A stretch of DNA of 64,000 nucleotides from NCBI RefSeq assembly GCF_014174395.1, contig NZ_JABEQD010000009.1, positions 62,001 to 126,000 of the forward strand, read 5' to 3'. This document shows positions 54,308 through 63,971 of this stretch, piece after piece; position 1 is the first letter of the stretch; each line of letters opens with the position of its first letter. The notes under the pieces are model-generated. The model had not been told where the DNA came from. It did no database searches and saw only the letters and a list, made by a program, of their open reading frames with translations. Source of the DNA: Gluconacetobacter aggeris. Lineage in GTDB: Bacteria > Pseudomonadota > Alphaproteobacteria > Acetobacterales > Acetobacteraceae. The position numbers and the translations under genes were made by a program.

Positions 54308-55602
54308 TGTCTTCCCAACCGCCCGGGCAGGTCGCCCGGATCTTCCGCAATACCGGTTACCTGCTGGGCGGCAAGGGGATGGCGGGCGTGCTCGGCTTCC
54401 TCACCACCGCGCTGGTCGTACGCGCGCTGGGGCTGGAGGGATACGGCACGCTGCTGCTGATGCATGTCTGCGCCTCGTCCTTCTCGGTCGGCACGCGCTT
54501 CCAGTCCTGGCAGCCCCTCCTGCATTTCGGCAACACGCTGTTCGCACGCGGCGAGCAATCACGCTTCCAGACCCTGCTGCGCCACTGCATGATGCTGGAC
54601 GGGCTCGGGGCCCTGGCCGGCACGGCGGTGGCCCTGGCCGGGGTGGCCGCCTTCGGCCGGATTCTCGGCTGGCCGGCCAGCGCCCAGGGACCGGCGCTGG
54701 TCTACATGACCTCCGTCCTGTTCATGAACAGTTGCTGGGCGCTGGGCGTGCTGCGCCTCACCAATCGCTTCCGCCAATCCGCCCTGGCCGATCTGGCAAT
54801 CAACACCACCCGCCTGACGGGTACCCTGCTGGGCATGGGCCTGCACTGGCATCTGGGGGGCTTCCTGACGGTCTGGTATCTCGGCACCGTCATGTCCTTC
54901 CTGGCCAATTGCAGCCTGGCATGGGTGGCCATCCGGCATGCACCCAGCATGCGGGGCTTCCGGCTGGCGGGCACGCTCTGGCAGACGGGCTTCGAGGGTA
55001 TCTGGCGCCTCACCCTGTCGACCAGCGGCAACCAGGCGCTCGCGGCCCTGACTTCCCGCGTCACCGTGCTGCTGGTGGGGGCGGCGACCAATCCGGCCGC
55101 CGCCGCCATCTACAGTGTCACCTGGCATGTCTGCGACGCCCTGGCCCAGCCGGCGCAATTGCTGACGCCGGCATTGTATCCCGAACTGATCCGCCTGCGC
55201 GACCAGGGCGACCGCGCGGGCATGCGGCGCATCATGGTCCGAATCTTCCAGGTGCTCGGCCTGTTTTCCGCCGTGGCGCTGCTGGTGGCCGCCACGGTCG
55301 GTCCCTGGGTGTTCCAGACCCTGCTGGCGGTCCGAACGGACGATCTGGCGCTGCTGATGCTGCTGACTTCGGCGGCGATCCTGGATCTGTGGGACGTGCC
55401 GCTGGAACCGTTCCTGGTTTCGCTGGGCTATGCCCACCGCCTGTTCACCGGACGCATCGCCGCCACCACGCTCTGCCTGCCGGTGCTGTATGGGCTGGCA
55501 CGCCTGTGGAGCGTGAACGGGGCCGGCCTCGCGACCCTGCTGGCCGAAGCCCTGATTCTCTCCACGCGCGTCGTCCCGTTCCTGCGCCTGCGGCGCTTGT
55601 AA
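54307..55602 (+). CDS. Wzx-type polysaccharide flippase (MOP superfamily)
   Basis: The 431-residue protein has about twelve predicted membrane segments. Its opening, IFRNTGYLLGGKGMAGVLGF-LTTALVVRALGLEGYG, is the usual start of Wzx/O-antigen flippases. It presumably moves lipid-linked sugar units across the inner membrane. It begins with GTG that touches the stop of the MotB-like gene. The glycosyltransferases at 56.8-59.2 kb may supply its substrate. Confidence 0.88.
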   Translation: MSSQPPGQVARIFRNTGYLLGGKGMAGVLGFLTTALVVRALGLEGYGTLLLMHVCASSFSVGTRFQSWQPLLHFGNTLFARGEQSRFQTLLRHCMMLDGLGALAGTAVALAGVAAFGRILGWPASAQGPALVYMTSVLFMNSCWALGVLRLTNRFRQSALADLAINTTRLTGTLLGMGLHWHLGGFLTVWYLGTVMSFLANCSLAWVAIRHAPSMRGFRLAGTLWQTGFEGIWRLTLSTSGNQALAALTSRVTVLLVGAATNPAAAAIYSVTWHVCDALAQPAQLLTPALYPELIRLRDQGDRAGMRRIMVRIFQVLGLFSAVALLVAATVGPWVFQTLLAVRTDDLALLMLLTSAAILDLWDVPLEPFLVSLGYAHRLFTGRIAATTLCLPVLYGLARLWSVNGAGLATLLAEALILSTRVVPFLRLRRL

Positions 55603-55642
55603 CGCGACAGGGGCCTCAGTTCCTGCAACCGCTCTCCAGAGG

Positions 55643-55747
55643 CTGACCGGAAATGTGGGCTGGCGAGCGAGAGCGGCCCTAAGGGCCGACAGCACCGAAG
55701 CATAGGAAACGCGCGTCGGATCGCCGCCAGCGCGCGTTTCCGGTCAG
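55643..55747. repeat. Palindromic GC-rich repeat between convergent genes (family 2, copy A)
   Basis: The element is bounded by perfect 11-bp inverted repeats (CTGACCGGAAA and TTTCCGGTCAG). Inside are AGCGAGAGCGGCCC and AACGCGCGT...CAGCGCGCGTTT, modules that recur, inverted, in the element at 60257-60419. It lies between the 3' ends of the flippase and radical SAM genes and can form hairpins for termination in both directions. Confidence 0.75.
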
Positions 55748-55751
55748 TCTC

Positions 55752-56759
55752 TCAGGCTTCGGCGGGAACGGGCACCGGATCGGTCGGATGCTGGGCACCA
55801 CGATAGCGGTCGAACATGCTCATCTGATGCACGCAGCTCAGCGTGCAGGTCGGACTGCACGATTTCTCGGTATGATATTCGCGCTTCAGATCCGCGGGAC
55901 CGTATTCCAGCAGCGGTATGGCCGGATAGCCGCGCTGCTGCGAACACCAGTGTACCTTGCCGTCCTCGGTCACATAGAGGTAGCGCGCCCCGGCGCGGCA
56001 TTTCCAGTCATTCGGCTGGCCATGCATCAGGTTCTTCTGGAACAGCCGATAATTCAGCGTATGGACCAGCGAGGGCGAGATCTCGGTCACCCGGCGATAG
56101 GCCCGCATCTGCTCGTCGCTCAGCGCCTTCAGCCCGCCATGGTGGTCGTGCAGCACCCCCACCGAATGCTGCAATCCATAGCGTGCCGCCGTCTCGGCGA
56201 TCGTCACCACATCCTGGGTCCGTTCACCGGTCACGCCAAGGACCGAATTCACATTGACCTTGAACTGCGCGTGCTTCGACAGCAGCGCCAGCCTCCCTTC
56301 GACCGAGGACAGGCTCTTCATCGAAATATCGTCGGGCGTGATGTTGTCGATGCTGACCTGCATCCCCTGCAACCCGGCCGCATTCAGCCGGTCGATCCAG
56401 GCGCGCGACAGGCGGAAGCCGTTGGTGATGGTCGTCACGATCATGCCATGGTCGCGGGCCACACGCACGATCCGGTCCAGGTCCGGATGCAGCAGCGGCT
56501 CGCCACCGGTAAAGGTGATCGAGGCCGTGCCGAGCTTCGCCAGATGGTCCACCCGCGCCTTGAGTTCCGCGAACGGAACCGGGGCGGAGAAATCGTCGAA
56601 TTCATTGCAATAGCCGCAGGCCAGGTTGCAGCGGCGCGTCACCACCACCTGCGCCAGCAGCGGCGTATAGCGCGTGGCGATGGCCTTGGCCGCAAACCGC
56701 ACCCCCGCACCCAGATTACTGATGCGGCGGGCCAGGGGAATATCGTTCATCGTTGCCAT
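55752..56759 (-). CDS. Radical SAM protein with a C-terminal SPASM-like cluster
   Basis: The 335-residue enzyme has the radical SAM motif CNLACGYCNEF and SITFTGGEPLLHPDL, typical of the MoaA/NirJ/PqqE group. C-terminal cysteines (WKCRAGARYLYV, VHWCSQQRGYP, SCSPTCTLSCVH) could hold one or two extra iron-sulfur clusters. The substrate is unknown. The start at 56759 (MATMNDIPLARR) fits; the open frame upstream overlaps the glycosyltransferase gene. It is 40 bases downstream of that gene and probably co-transcribed. Confidence 0.88.
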   Translation of the reverse strand: MATMNDIPLARRISNLGAGVRFAAKAIATRYTPLLAQVVVTRRCNLACGYCNEFDDFSAPVPFAELKARVDHLAKLGTASITFTGGEPLLHPDLDRIVRVARDHGMIVTTITNGFRLSRAWIDRLNAAGLQGMQVSIDNITPDDISMKSLSSVEGRLALLSKHAQFKVNVNSVLGVTGERTQDVVTIAETAARYGLQHSVGVLHDHHGGLKALSDEQMRAYRRVTEISPSLVHTLNYRLFQKNLMHGQPNDWKCRAGARYLYVTEDGKVHWCSQQRGYPAIPLLEYGPADLKREYHTEKSCSPTCTLSCVHQMSMFDRYRGAQHPTDPVPVPAEA

Positions 56760-56799
56760 ATCGTCCGAGGAACCGGCAAAAGCCGGAAAAGGGGGCGCA

Positions 56800-58011
56800 T
56801 CATAGGGGCGACCCGGCATGCGCGATAGCCCGGCCCGAGGAGGAATCCGTCCCGCCATGGGCCTGGACCAGATCGTCATACCAGCATTCCAGCATCTCCG
56901 TCTGCCGCCGCAGGTCGAATCGCTCGACGACGAAGGCACGCCCGGCATGGCCCATCGCCGCGCGCCGCGCCGGGTCGGCCGCCAGAATGTCCATGGCGGC
57001 GGCCAGCGCCTCGACATCGCGGGGTGGGACGATCAGCCCGCTGCGCCCCTCCGCCACCCCCTCGGGGATGCCGCCGACCCGCGTGGCGACCACCGACACG
57101 CCGCAGGCCGCCGCCTCCAGCATCACCATCCCCAGCCCTTCCGCCCGCCCGTTGGCGGTCAGGACACTGGGCAGCACCAGCATCATCGCCCGGCGCATCC
57201 ATTCCATGACCACCGCATGCGGCCGCAAGCCCAGGAACAGCACGCGCTCCCCCACGCCCAGCGTCCCGGCCAGCGCCTCCAGCCGCGCGCGCTGGGGTCC
57301 GTCCCCGATAATGGTCAGGCGCAGCCCCGGCCGGCCGGCCGCCATACGCGCGAAGGCCCGCAGCAGATATTCCGTGCCCTTCAACTCGATCAGACGCGCG
57401 ACATGCAGGATAACCGGCGTTTCCTCCCCCGGCTCGCGTGGCTGGTATGCGCTGCAGTCCACTCCGATATAATGCACGCGCGTCCGTGCGGCCGGAAAGC
57501 CGCGCGCCAGCGCCTGATCGCGCAGAAAACTGGAATTGCACAGAAACAACTGCCCCTGCCGCGCCAGCGCGCGCCGATGCAGCGGATAGTTTACCCAGGC
57601 GGGCGAACGCAGAAAATACCGGTCGGGCAGGGTGACGTCGAAACCATGGAACGTCGTGACCAGCGGCACATCCAGCCGGCGCGCCACTTCCATGGCATAG
57701 ACCCCATCGACCCCGAAATGGGCATGGACCAGCGCCGGCCGGTGCCCCGCCAGCAGCCGCAGATAGGGCGCAGGATCGCGCGTCAGCATCTGCGCCAGCA
57801 TGCGGGGCCACGCGGCATGCCGCCACAGGTCCCGCAGCAGCAGCGTACGCGCCCCATCCGGCCCGTGCCCAAAGCGCATGCGCCCCAGATAGAGCGGCGC
57901 ATAACGGCGCAGGGCCTGCGCCTGCTGGGCAATGAAAACCTCGGAAACCCGGAACTGATTCTGACGGAAGATGACGATTTCACGCAATAGCAGGGACTCT
58001 CTCGATCGCAT
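56800..58011 (-). CDS. Glycosyltransferase family 4 protein
   Basis: The roughly 403-residue GT-B enzyme has LVHAHFGVDGVYAMEVARRL and TTFHGFDVT in the N-lobe. The C-lobe has VILHVARLIELKGTEYLLRA, LTIIGDGPQRARLEAL and the sugar-nucleotide motif EGLGMVMLEAAACGVSVVAT. The start MRSRESLLLR at 58011 has GGAG six bases upstream. Likely part of an exopolysaccharide or lipid-sugar pathway with the flippase and GT32-like enzyme. Confidence 0.92.
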   Translation of the reverse strand: MRSRESLLLREIVIFRQNQFRVSEVFIAQQAQALRRYAPLYLGRMRFGHGPDGARTLLLRDLWRHAAWPRMLAQMLTRDPAPYLRLLAGHRPALVHAHFGVDGVYAMEVARRLDVPLVTTFHGFDVTLPDRYFLRSPAWVNYPLHRRALARQGQLFLCNSSFLRDQALARGFPAARTRVHYIGVDCSAYQPREPGEETPVILHVARLIELKGTEYLLRAFARMAAGRPGLRLTIIGDGPQRARLEALAGTLGVGERVLFLGLRPHAVVMEWMRRAMMLVLPSVLTANGRAEGLGMVMLEAAACGVSVVATRVGGIPEGVAEGRSGLIVPPRDVEALAAAMDILAADPARRAAMGHAGRAFVVERFDLRRQTEMLECWYDDLVQAHGGTDSSSGRAIAHAGSPL

Positions 58012-58233
58012 GGGATCTCCGGGAGATGACGGGCAAACACGCGCCGGGTCACCGCCGGCGCGCATGCCCAGCCAGGCTCGGAGGCGGGCGGCACTCTACC
58101 GTCGGGCAACGACAAAACAAAAGGGCGCGGACTTGACGGCGATGCCGATAGTTCCGAAACCGGGCGCCGCAATCACTGCTCCCCCGGCCGAAACAGGCCG
58201 CCCTTCTTCCCGCGCCACGGAAAGCCGGCTGCC

Positions 58234-59214
58234 ATGACCATTCCCGCCCGCATCCATTTCTGCTGGATCGGCCCGCGCCTGCCCTGGGCCTATGTCTTCG
58301 CCGTCCTCTCGGCCGCCGCGACGGGCGAAATGGATTCGGTCATCCTCCACCACACCGATCCGCTCGAGGATGGCCCGCAGAAACAGGCGCTGGAACGCGC
58401 GCCCGGTGTCATGCTGTCCCACGTCGACCCGCAACGCGACCTGCGGGTGGTGGAACAGGTCGCCGACCTGCCGGCGGGCAGCCTGGTCGCACTGTACGAA
58501 GGCGTACGCACGCCGGTCCAGCGCGCGGATATCCTGCGTACCGCGATCCTCTACCGCGATGGCGGTGTGTATCTGGACATGGACACGATCACCACCGCGT
58601 CGCTGCGTCCGCTGCTGCAATCCGGTCCCTTCGTCGGCACCGAGCGCATCGTCTGGCCGCCCCACGTCCGGGCCTCGCGTTCGCCCCTGCTGCGGGCAAA
58701 GCATATCGGGCTTTCTCTGGTACGCCAGGCGTTCCGCACACTGCCCGGCGGCTGGAGGGGGTTCCGCCGCATCGAACGCTTCTACCCGCTCGGACTGAAC
58801 AACGCGGTTCTGGGGGCACCCCCCGGCGCACCCTGGCTGCGCACCTGCCTGCGCGCCATGCTGGCCCTGTCGCCCGAGGAGCGGCTGCGTCCCTACGCGC
58901 TGGGCCCCCACCTGCTGCAACGGGTGGCGGAGCAAAGCGGCACGGACGCGCTGACCATCCACGACCCATCCGTGTTCTATCCGGTCCCGCCCGAAATCTC
59001 GGAACATCTCTTCCGCACCACCCGGCGGGCACGGGCGCAGGATATCCTTCTGCCCCAAACATGCGTGGTCCATTGGTACGCATCGGTCCGCACCCGCTCG
59101 CGGGTGGCACAGATCACGCCGGCCTATGTCCGGGCGCATCGCGACAGCCAGTATTACAGTGCCCTGGTCTGCGCCACGATCCCCAGCCTGCACGACGATA
59201 TCGATCCGGGCTGA
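58234..59214 (+). CDS. GT32-like glycosyltransferase (DXD type)
   Basis: The 326-residue protein has an N-terminal RIHFCWIGPRLPWAY and the nucleotide-sugar/metal motif RTAILYRDGGVYLDMDT, the signature of GT32/Och1-like transferases. NNAVLGAPPGAPWL and CVVHWYAS follow as in the family. It is divergent from the GT4 gene. The start has GGAA upstream. Confidence 0.85.
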   Translation: MTIPARIHFCWIGPRLPWAYVFAVLSAAATGEMDSVILHHTDPLEDGPQKQALERAPGVMLSHVDPQRDLRVVEQVADLPAGSLVALYEGVRTPVQRADILRTAILYRDGGVYLDMDTITTASLRPLLQSGPFVGTERIVWPPHVRASRSPLLRAKHIGLSLVRQAFRTLPGGWRGFRRIERFYPLGLNNAVLGAPPGAPWLRTCLRAMLALSPEERLRPYALGPHLLQRVAEQSGTDALTIHDPSVFYPVPPEISEHLFRTTRRARAQDILLPQTCVVHWYASVRTRSRVAQITPAYVRAHRDSQYYSALVCATIPSLHDDIDPG

Positions 59215-59359
59215 GCATTCCGCCGGGTAACCCCTTCACCATTGACGGCAAACCCGGCAATCTCCAGAAACGGGCAATCGCCTGGGGGACGGTTTTGCAA
59301 CCGCCGGTCCCGGGCGAGGGCCCGGACACGCATCTGCACCAAGCGGGGGAAACATAATC

Positions 59360-60256
59360 ATGTCGATCGAGAGCATGAAATCACAACTCTCTGCCAAGCC
59401 TGGTTTTATCGCAGCACTGGACCAGAGCGGGGGCTCCACGCCCGGCGCCCTGAGCCATTACGGCATCCCCGAGAGCGCCTATCATGGCGACGACGAGATG
59501 TTCCGCCTGATGCACGAGATGCGTGTGCGCATCATCACGGCACCCTCCTTCATCGGTGACAAGGTCATCGCCGCCATCCTGTTCGAGCGCACGATGGACG
59601 GGCTGGTCGGTGAAAAGCCGGTTCCCTCCTATCTGTGGGAAGATCGCGGCGTCGTCCCGTTCCTGAAGGTCGACAAGGGTCTGGAAGACGAAGTGGACGG
59701 CGTGCGGCTGATGAAGCCGATCCCCGGTCTGGACCCGCTGCTGGCCCGTGCCGTCAAGCTGGGCATCTACGGCACCAAGGAGCGCTCGGTCATCAACCTG
59801 GCGAACCCGGAGGGCATCGCCGCCATCGCCGCACAGCAGTTCGACGTCGCCCGGCAGATCGCCGCCCACGGCCTGGTACCGATCCTGGAGCCGGAAGTCC
59901 TGATCAAGAGCCCGCAGAAGGCCGCCGCCGAGGCGATCCTGCGTGACGAGCTGGCGCGCGGCCTGGACGCGCTGCCCGGCGACTATCAGGTGATGCTGAA
60001 GCTGACGATCCCCGAAACCCCGGACCTGTATCTCGACCTGGTCCGCCATCCGCGCGTACAGCGCGTCGTGGCCCTCTCCGGCGGCTACACGCTGGACGAT
60101 GCCTGCGCGCGCCTGGCCGCCAACCACGGCATGATCGCCAGTTTCTCCCGCGCGCTGGTCGGCGAACTGAAAGCCTCCATGACCGACGCCGAATTCGACG
60201 CCACCCTGGCGGCCGCGATCGACAAGATCTATCGCGCCTCCACCATCAAATCCTGA
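59360..60256 (+). CDS. Fructose-bisphosphate aldolase class I
   Basis: The 298-residue aldolase is of the bacterial Schiff-base type known from Staphylococcus Fda. Blocks are FIAALDQSGGSTPGALSHYG, LWEDRGVVPFLKVDKGLE, LVPILEPEVLIKSPQKA and the likely Schiff-base lysine in QVMLKLTIPETPDLY. It cleaves fructose-1,6-bisphosphate. Acetic acid bacteria often lack a complete glycolysis, so a gluconeogenic or pentose-linked role is possible. Monocistronic; the 145-base upstream region holds its promoter. Confidence 0.93.
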   Translation: MSIESMKSQLSAKPGFIAALDQSGGSTPGALSHYGIPESAYHGDDEMFRLMHEMRVRIITAPSFIGDKVIAAILFERTMDGLVGEKPVPSYLWEDRGVVPFLKVDKGLEDEVDGVRLMKPIPGLDPLLARAVKLGIYGTKERSVINLANPEGIAAIAAQQFDVARQIAAHGLVPILEPEVLIKSPQKAAAEAILRDELARGLDALPGDYQVMLKLTIPETPDLYLDLVRHPRVQRVVALSGGYTLDDACARLAANHGMIASFSRALVGELKASMTDAEFDATLAAAIDKIYRASTIKS

Positions 60257-60419
60257 AAACCTGCCTGGAAATGCGCGCTGGCGGCAAGCCGGCGCGCGTT
60301 TCCTGCGCGTCGGTGCTCACGGCCATCAAGGCCGCTCCGCTCCGATGCTCGAAAACACACACCGGGCGCGGCCCTGACGGGCCGCTCTCGCTCACCAGCC
60401 CACATTTCCAGGCAGGTTT
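60257..60419. repeat. Palindromic GC-rich repeat between convergent genes (family 2, copy B)
   Basis: Perfect 17-bp inverted repeats (AAACCTGCCTGGAAATG and CATTTCCAGGCAGGTTT) bound the element. The left arm is followed by GCGCGCTGGCGGCAAGCC and the right arm is preceded by CGGCCCTGACGGGCCG and CTCTCGCTCACCAGCCCA. The latter is the inverse of the left part of copy A. A further partial module (GCGCTGGCGGCAAGCCGGCG) lies at about 60440-60470. It separates the 3' ends of the aldolase and spermidine-synthase-like genes. Confidence 0.78.
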
Positions 60420-60492
60420 CTGAGGGCCTGACCGAAAATACGCGCTGGCGGCAAGCCGGCGCGCGTTTCTGGCATGACCGGCTTCCGCCCGG

Positions 60493-61281
60493 TCACACCG
60501 TCACGTCGACCGGGCGAAAGCGCATCCGCTCCAGCGCCTCGCGCGTCTCCGCGATCATCGTCCGGGGCGGCAGCAGCAGGCCCGGGCCGCTCAGGCCGGC
60601 CACCGCGCCCGCCAGCAGCACGACATTGCCCTCCCGCCCCTCCGCCTCTTCGAACAGGCGCGCATCGCCCCGCGGCGCCACGGCGCGTCCGGCAGTGACG
60701 GCAGCACGCACGGCCAGGTCCGGCCGGCCGGGCGACTCGAACAGATTCATGGCCAGAAACCCGTCCTCCGCCAGGCGATAGGCGGCATCGGTCAGAAACC
60801 CCGCCCCCAGCAGATGGCCGGGCACGACATCCCCCTGGAACGCATCGACGATAATCGCGCCGAACCGCCGGGTCGCAGGCAGCCCGCGCAGATACGCAGC
60901 ACCATCCGTCGGATGGCAGGCAATCCACGGAGGCAGGCCGAAATGCTGACGGGCAATGGAAAAGGCCAGCGGATTCACGTCCACCAACTCGACCGAACGC
61001 TCCGCCCTGTCCAGCATCGTGGCCAGCGACCCACCGCCGCAGCCGATCACCAGCACCGGCTCGTCCGGCCGGGTCCCGGCCGGGGTCTGCATCAGGAAGC
61101 CGAACAGCGCATGGACATAAGGCGCGTAGCTGATGCCGTCGGCGTCGCTCTCGCTTTGGCAGCAGCGCCCCTGCCAGTAGATACGGCTCTCGGTCCGGAT
61201 ATCCTCGCTGATCCAGATATCGCCCTGATCGCTGGCATAATGGGCCAGCACCTCATGGTCGTCGGGGATGAACGCCGGCAT
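60493..61281 (-). CDS. Spermidine-synthase-like methyltransferase-fold protein
   Basis: The 262-residue protein has a Rossmann core with EPVLVIGCGGGSLATMLDRA, VELVDVNPLAFSIARQHFGL and FGAIIVDAFQGDVVPGHLL, matching the SpeE family. Polyamine activity is not certain because many such proteins are not aminopropyltransferases. The start MPAFIPDDHEVL at 61281 lies one base beyond the stop of the upstream membrane gene (TGACATG), so they are coupled. Confidence 0.85.
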   Translation of the reverse strand: MPAFIPDDHEVLAHYASDQGDIWISEDIRTESRIYWQGRCCQSESDADGISYAPYVHALFGFLMQTPAGTRPDEPVLVIGCGGGSLATMLDRAERSVELVDVNPLAFSIARQHFGLPPWIACHPTDGAAYLRGLPATRRFGAIIVDAFQGDVVPGHLLGAGFLTDAAYRLAEDGFLAMNLFESPGRPDLAVRAAVTAGRAVAPRGDARLFEEAEGREGNVVLLAGAVAGLSGPGLLLPPRTMIAETREALERMRFRPVDVTV

Positions 61282-61282
61282 G

Positions 61283-62029
61283 TCAGTGAACCGGCCCCGG
61301 CGGCGAACCCGACAACCGGTCGCGCAGATCGGCCACCGCCCCCGGCAAGGCCAGCCAGACCAGGATCGGCGCCAACCCCAGCAGCGCGCCCGCCCGCCAC
61401 CAGCCATAGGCCAGGGCCCCGGCCACACCGCCGCCGGCAAAGGACAGGACGATCCCGCCATGCAGCGCCAGCCGCTGGCGGACCTGCGCCATCCACGCCA
61501 GGTCACCCTGCCTGCACACGGCGTCCAGCCAGTCCGCCAACTCGATCCCGAAATCGGTCAGCATGCCGGTCATATGCGTCGTCCGCACCCGCGCACCGGA
61601 AATGCGGGTGACCGTCGCATTCTGCAACCCCATCAGAAAACTCAGCCCATAGGCCAGCACCGCGCCGCGCAAACCGGCCTGCAACACCATGTCCAGCGTC
61701 CCCAGCATGGCCAGCAGCACCGCCTCCAGCAGGATACTGTAGGCATAGATGGCCCGGTGCCGGCGATGCCGCCCGGCATTGACCAGCAAGGCCGACAGGA
61801 CCGCCCCCGCCACGAAGGCGGCAACCAGCCCCAGGCAGGAAAGCGCCGATGGCAAGTCGGCCGCACGCACATCCATCGACAGGCTGGAAAGATTGCCCGT
61901 CATATTGGCCGAATAATAGCCGACCGCGAGAAAGCCGGCCGCATTGACCGCACCCGCAACCGCCGCCAGCGAACAGCCCAATCGGCGGTCCATGACAAAG
62001 GTCCGGGCTTCCCCCTCGCGCAGCAGCAT
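61283..62029 (-). CDS. DUF1275 (YoaK family) membrane protein
   Basis: The 248-residue protein has about six predicted membrane segments. It carries the DUF1275 marks AVAGAVNAAGFLAVGYYSAN, MTGNLSS and LMGLQNATVTRISGARVRTT-HMTGMLTD. The function of the family is unknown. It begins one base after the mntR stop codon and overlaps nothing else. Possibly in one operon with mntR. Confidence 0.88.
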   Translation of the reverse strand: MLLREGEARTFVMDRRLGCSLAAVAGAVNAAGFLAVGYYSANMTGNLSSLSMDVRAADLPSALSCLGLVAAFVAGAVLSALLVNAGRHRRHRAIYAYSILLEAVLLAMLGTLDMVLQAGLRGAVLAYGLSFLMGLQNATVTRISGARVRTTHMTGMLTDFGIELADWLDAVCRQGDLAWMAQVRQRLALHGGIVLSFAGGGVAGALAYGWWRAGALLGLAPILVWLALPGAVADLRDRLSGSPPGPVH

Positions 62030-62030
62030 C

Positions 62031-62525
62031 CTACCCGCCCCGTTTCACGCCATCCGCCGCCATGAAGGATTGGAGCCCGGCATTCAGCGCGCGCTCGAAG
62101 GCGGCAAGCGTCTCTTCGCTGGCATAATGCTCGATCCCCTCGGCATCGATGCGAACATTTTCCGTGCTGATCCCCAACGCGGTCAGAAAGGATTCGACGA
62201 TCCCATGGCGCCGGCGCACGTTGGTGGCCAGCGCCTCCCCGGCCGGGGTCAGGAACACGCCGCGATACGGCTTCTGCGTGACAAGCCCCTCATTGGCCAG
62301 CCGGGCCAGCATCTTCGCCACCGTGGGCTGGGAAACGCCGAGCCGCGCGGCGATATCGACCTGCCGGGCTTCCATGCCTTCATCGAGCAGATCGGCGATC
62401 AACTCGACATAATCCTCGACCAGCACATTGCGCCGGGCCGCACGATTGGCCCGAAATCCCTCGGATTGCACCTTCGCATCCACGATACGCGGCACGTTGG
62501 CGGCGGCCCCCGCTTGTCTTTTCAA
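62031..62525 (-). CDS. mntR: Manganese-responsive regulator MntR, likely a separate gene with a TTG start
   Basis: The last 164 codons of the long frame match E. coli-type MntR throughout. They include [20 protein letters not shown], the helix-turn-helix [39 protein letters not shown] and the metal-site region [10 protein letters not shown] with [13 protein letters not shown]. MntR represses manganese uptake when Mn(II) is bound. The similarity begins at KRQAG, directly after a TTG at 62525 with GAGAG six bases upstream; this is probably the true start. It sits one base before the DUF1275 gene. Confidence 0.8.
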   Translation of the reverse strand: MKRQAGAAANVPRIVDAKVQSEGFRANRAARRNVLVEDYVELIADLLDEGMEARQVDIAARLGVSQPTVAKMLARLANEGLVTQKPYRGVFLTPAGEALATNVRRRHGIVESFLTALGISTENVRIDAEGIEHYASEETLAAFERALNAGLQSFMAADGVKRGG

Positions 62526-63971
62526 AGGACTACTCTCGGCGAGACAATATTCTGCAAAGCATAAAACATTCCCTCCCTTCAGTCCATGAAGGCGACAGGG
62601 AGGAATGCCTAGCTCTGCCCCCCCCTCTTCCATGACGCTGGATACAGGGGCCTCGAACGTCCACGTCACGCCGTCCGGCTCATAACGATAGACGACCGAC
62701 GCCCCGCGCACGGCCCGCGGATTCCGTTCGATCACCGCCGTCCCGAACCCCCGGACGGCGGGCGCCTGCACAGGGGGGCCACCTTTCTCCTGCCAGGCCA
62801 GGCGAAAGCGCTCATCATCACCCTGTTCCTGGATCGCCCAGTCTATCGTCACCGTCCCGCTTTCATTGGAAAGCGCACCATATTTGATGGCGTTGGTCGT
62901 CAGTTCATGGATCGCGAGCCCGATCCGTTCCGCCGTTTCGGGCAGCAGGCACAGCCCGCCCACACCGTGCAACAGCAGGCGCTTCTGGTTCACATCTCCG
63001 ATCACCGCGGTCTGCGAGGTTAGAAGCATCTCGATCGTAATGCCCGACCACTGTCCGTTGATCAGCAGGTCCTGGTTGCGCACGATCGCGGCGATACGCT
63101 GGCCCAGGACCGAGACAAAGGGCGCATGCGGGTCCGGCACGGTCCGCCGGATCAGCGCCTGCACTACGGCAAGCATGTTCTTGGACCGATGGGTCAGTTC
63201 ATGCATGAGCGACGCAATCCGCCGTTCGCTGGTGCGCTCCCCGGTCACGTCGCGGGACACGCAGAGAATGGCCTCCACATCCCCCTCCGCGTTTTTCACC
63301 GGCGTCAGCATATTGTCCCAGTGGCGCGGGTCCTGGCCCGGCAACTGGCTGACCCCGAGGAAACGCGCATTCTCCCCCTGCCGCGCCTTCAGCAGCGCCT
63401 GGCGTCCCGCCGGATGCGACTCTTTGGGCAGCAGGTGAAGCCATTCCATGCCGAAGCCGGACGCCTCGCCGACGTTCAGCGCCAGGCAACCGGCCCGGTT
63501 CATCTGCAGCAGCGTCCCATCCGGCCGAAGGAGCTTGATGCAATCGACGCTGACATTCAGCATTTCCGCCTGGAATCTGATATCCCGCAGAAGCGTCAGC
63601 TCGCGCCGTTTACGGGCATCGATGTCCGTCAAACTATGGAGCCAGCGGCACGCCCCATCCGCCCCACCGGGCAGCGGCCGCGCTCTCAGCAGAAACCAGC
63701 GCGCACCGTCGACCGGATGCACAAGCCGCAGATCGCTCTCGCACCCGCTGCCGGACAGCATGGCCTCCCGCAACGCCTGATCGACCCGGTGCCGATCCGC
63801 AGGAAGAACCCATTCCCTCCATCGCGCCGAAGCAAAGACCGCCGTCCCGTATGCACGCCAGGCCTGGTTGAAATAATCATGAAGACCGTCGCTGCCGCAG
63901 ACGCAGACCATATCCGGCACCAGATCCAGAGACCCGTATCGATCTTCGGAAAATCCGTCTTCCTGCGGCAT
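62031..63971 (-). CDS. PAS-HWE histidine kinase read in frame into MntR (646 codons)
   Basis: A single frame joins two unrelated modules. Residues about 15-255 hold two PAS-like sensor segments, and 265-440 a HWE/HisKA_2 kinase: phospho-acceptor [19 protein letters not shown]-box [29 protein letters not shown] and GFGTAVIER. The kinase would normally end near [10 protein letters not shown] run of eight G (C on the plus strand, 62618-62625) follows; with seven the frame would stop within four codons at TAG. With eight it continues through about 30 unconserved codons into a complete MntR (from about 62525). Two adjacent genes are the likelier biological reading. Confidence 0.7.
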   Translation of the reverse strand: MPQEDGFSEDRYGSLDLVPDMVCVCGSDGLHDYFNQAWRAYGTAVFASARWREWVLPADRHRVDQALREAMLSGSGCESDLRLVHPVDGARWFLLRARPLPGGADGACRWLHSLTDIDARKRRELTLLRDIRFQAEMLNVSVDCIKLLRPDGTLLQMNRAGCLALNVGEASGFGMEWLHLLPKESHPAGRQALLKARQGENARFLGVSQLPGQDPRHWDNMLTPVKNAEGDVEAILCVSRDVTGERTSERRIASLMHELTHRSKNMLAVVQALIRRTVPDPHAPFVSVLGQRIAAIVRNQDLLINGQWSGITIEMLLTSQTAVIGDVNQKRLLLHGVGGLCLLPETAERIGLAIHELTTNAIKYGALSNESGTVTIDWAIQEQGDDERFRLAWQEKGGPPVQAPAVRGFGTAVIERNPRAVRGASVVYRYEPDGVTWTFEAPVSSVMEEGGAELGIPPCRLHGLKGGNVLCFAEYCLAESSPLKRQAGAAANVPRIVDAKVQSEGFRANRAARRNVLVEDYVELIADLLDEGMEARQVDIAARLGVSQPTVAKMLARLANEGLVTQKPYRGVFLTPAGEALATNVRRRHGIVESFLTALGISTENVRIDAEGIEHYASEETLAAFERALNAGLQSFMAADGVKRGG

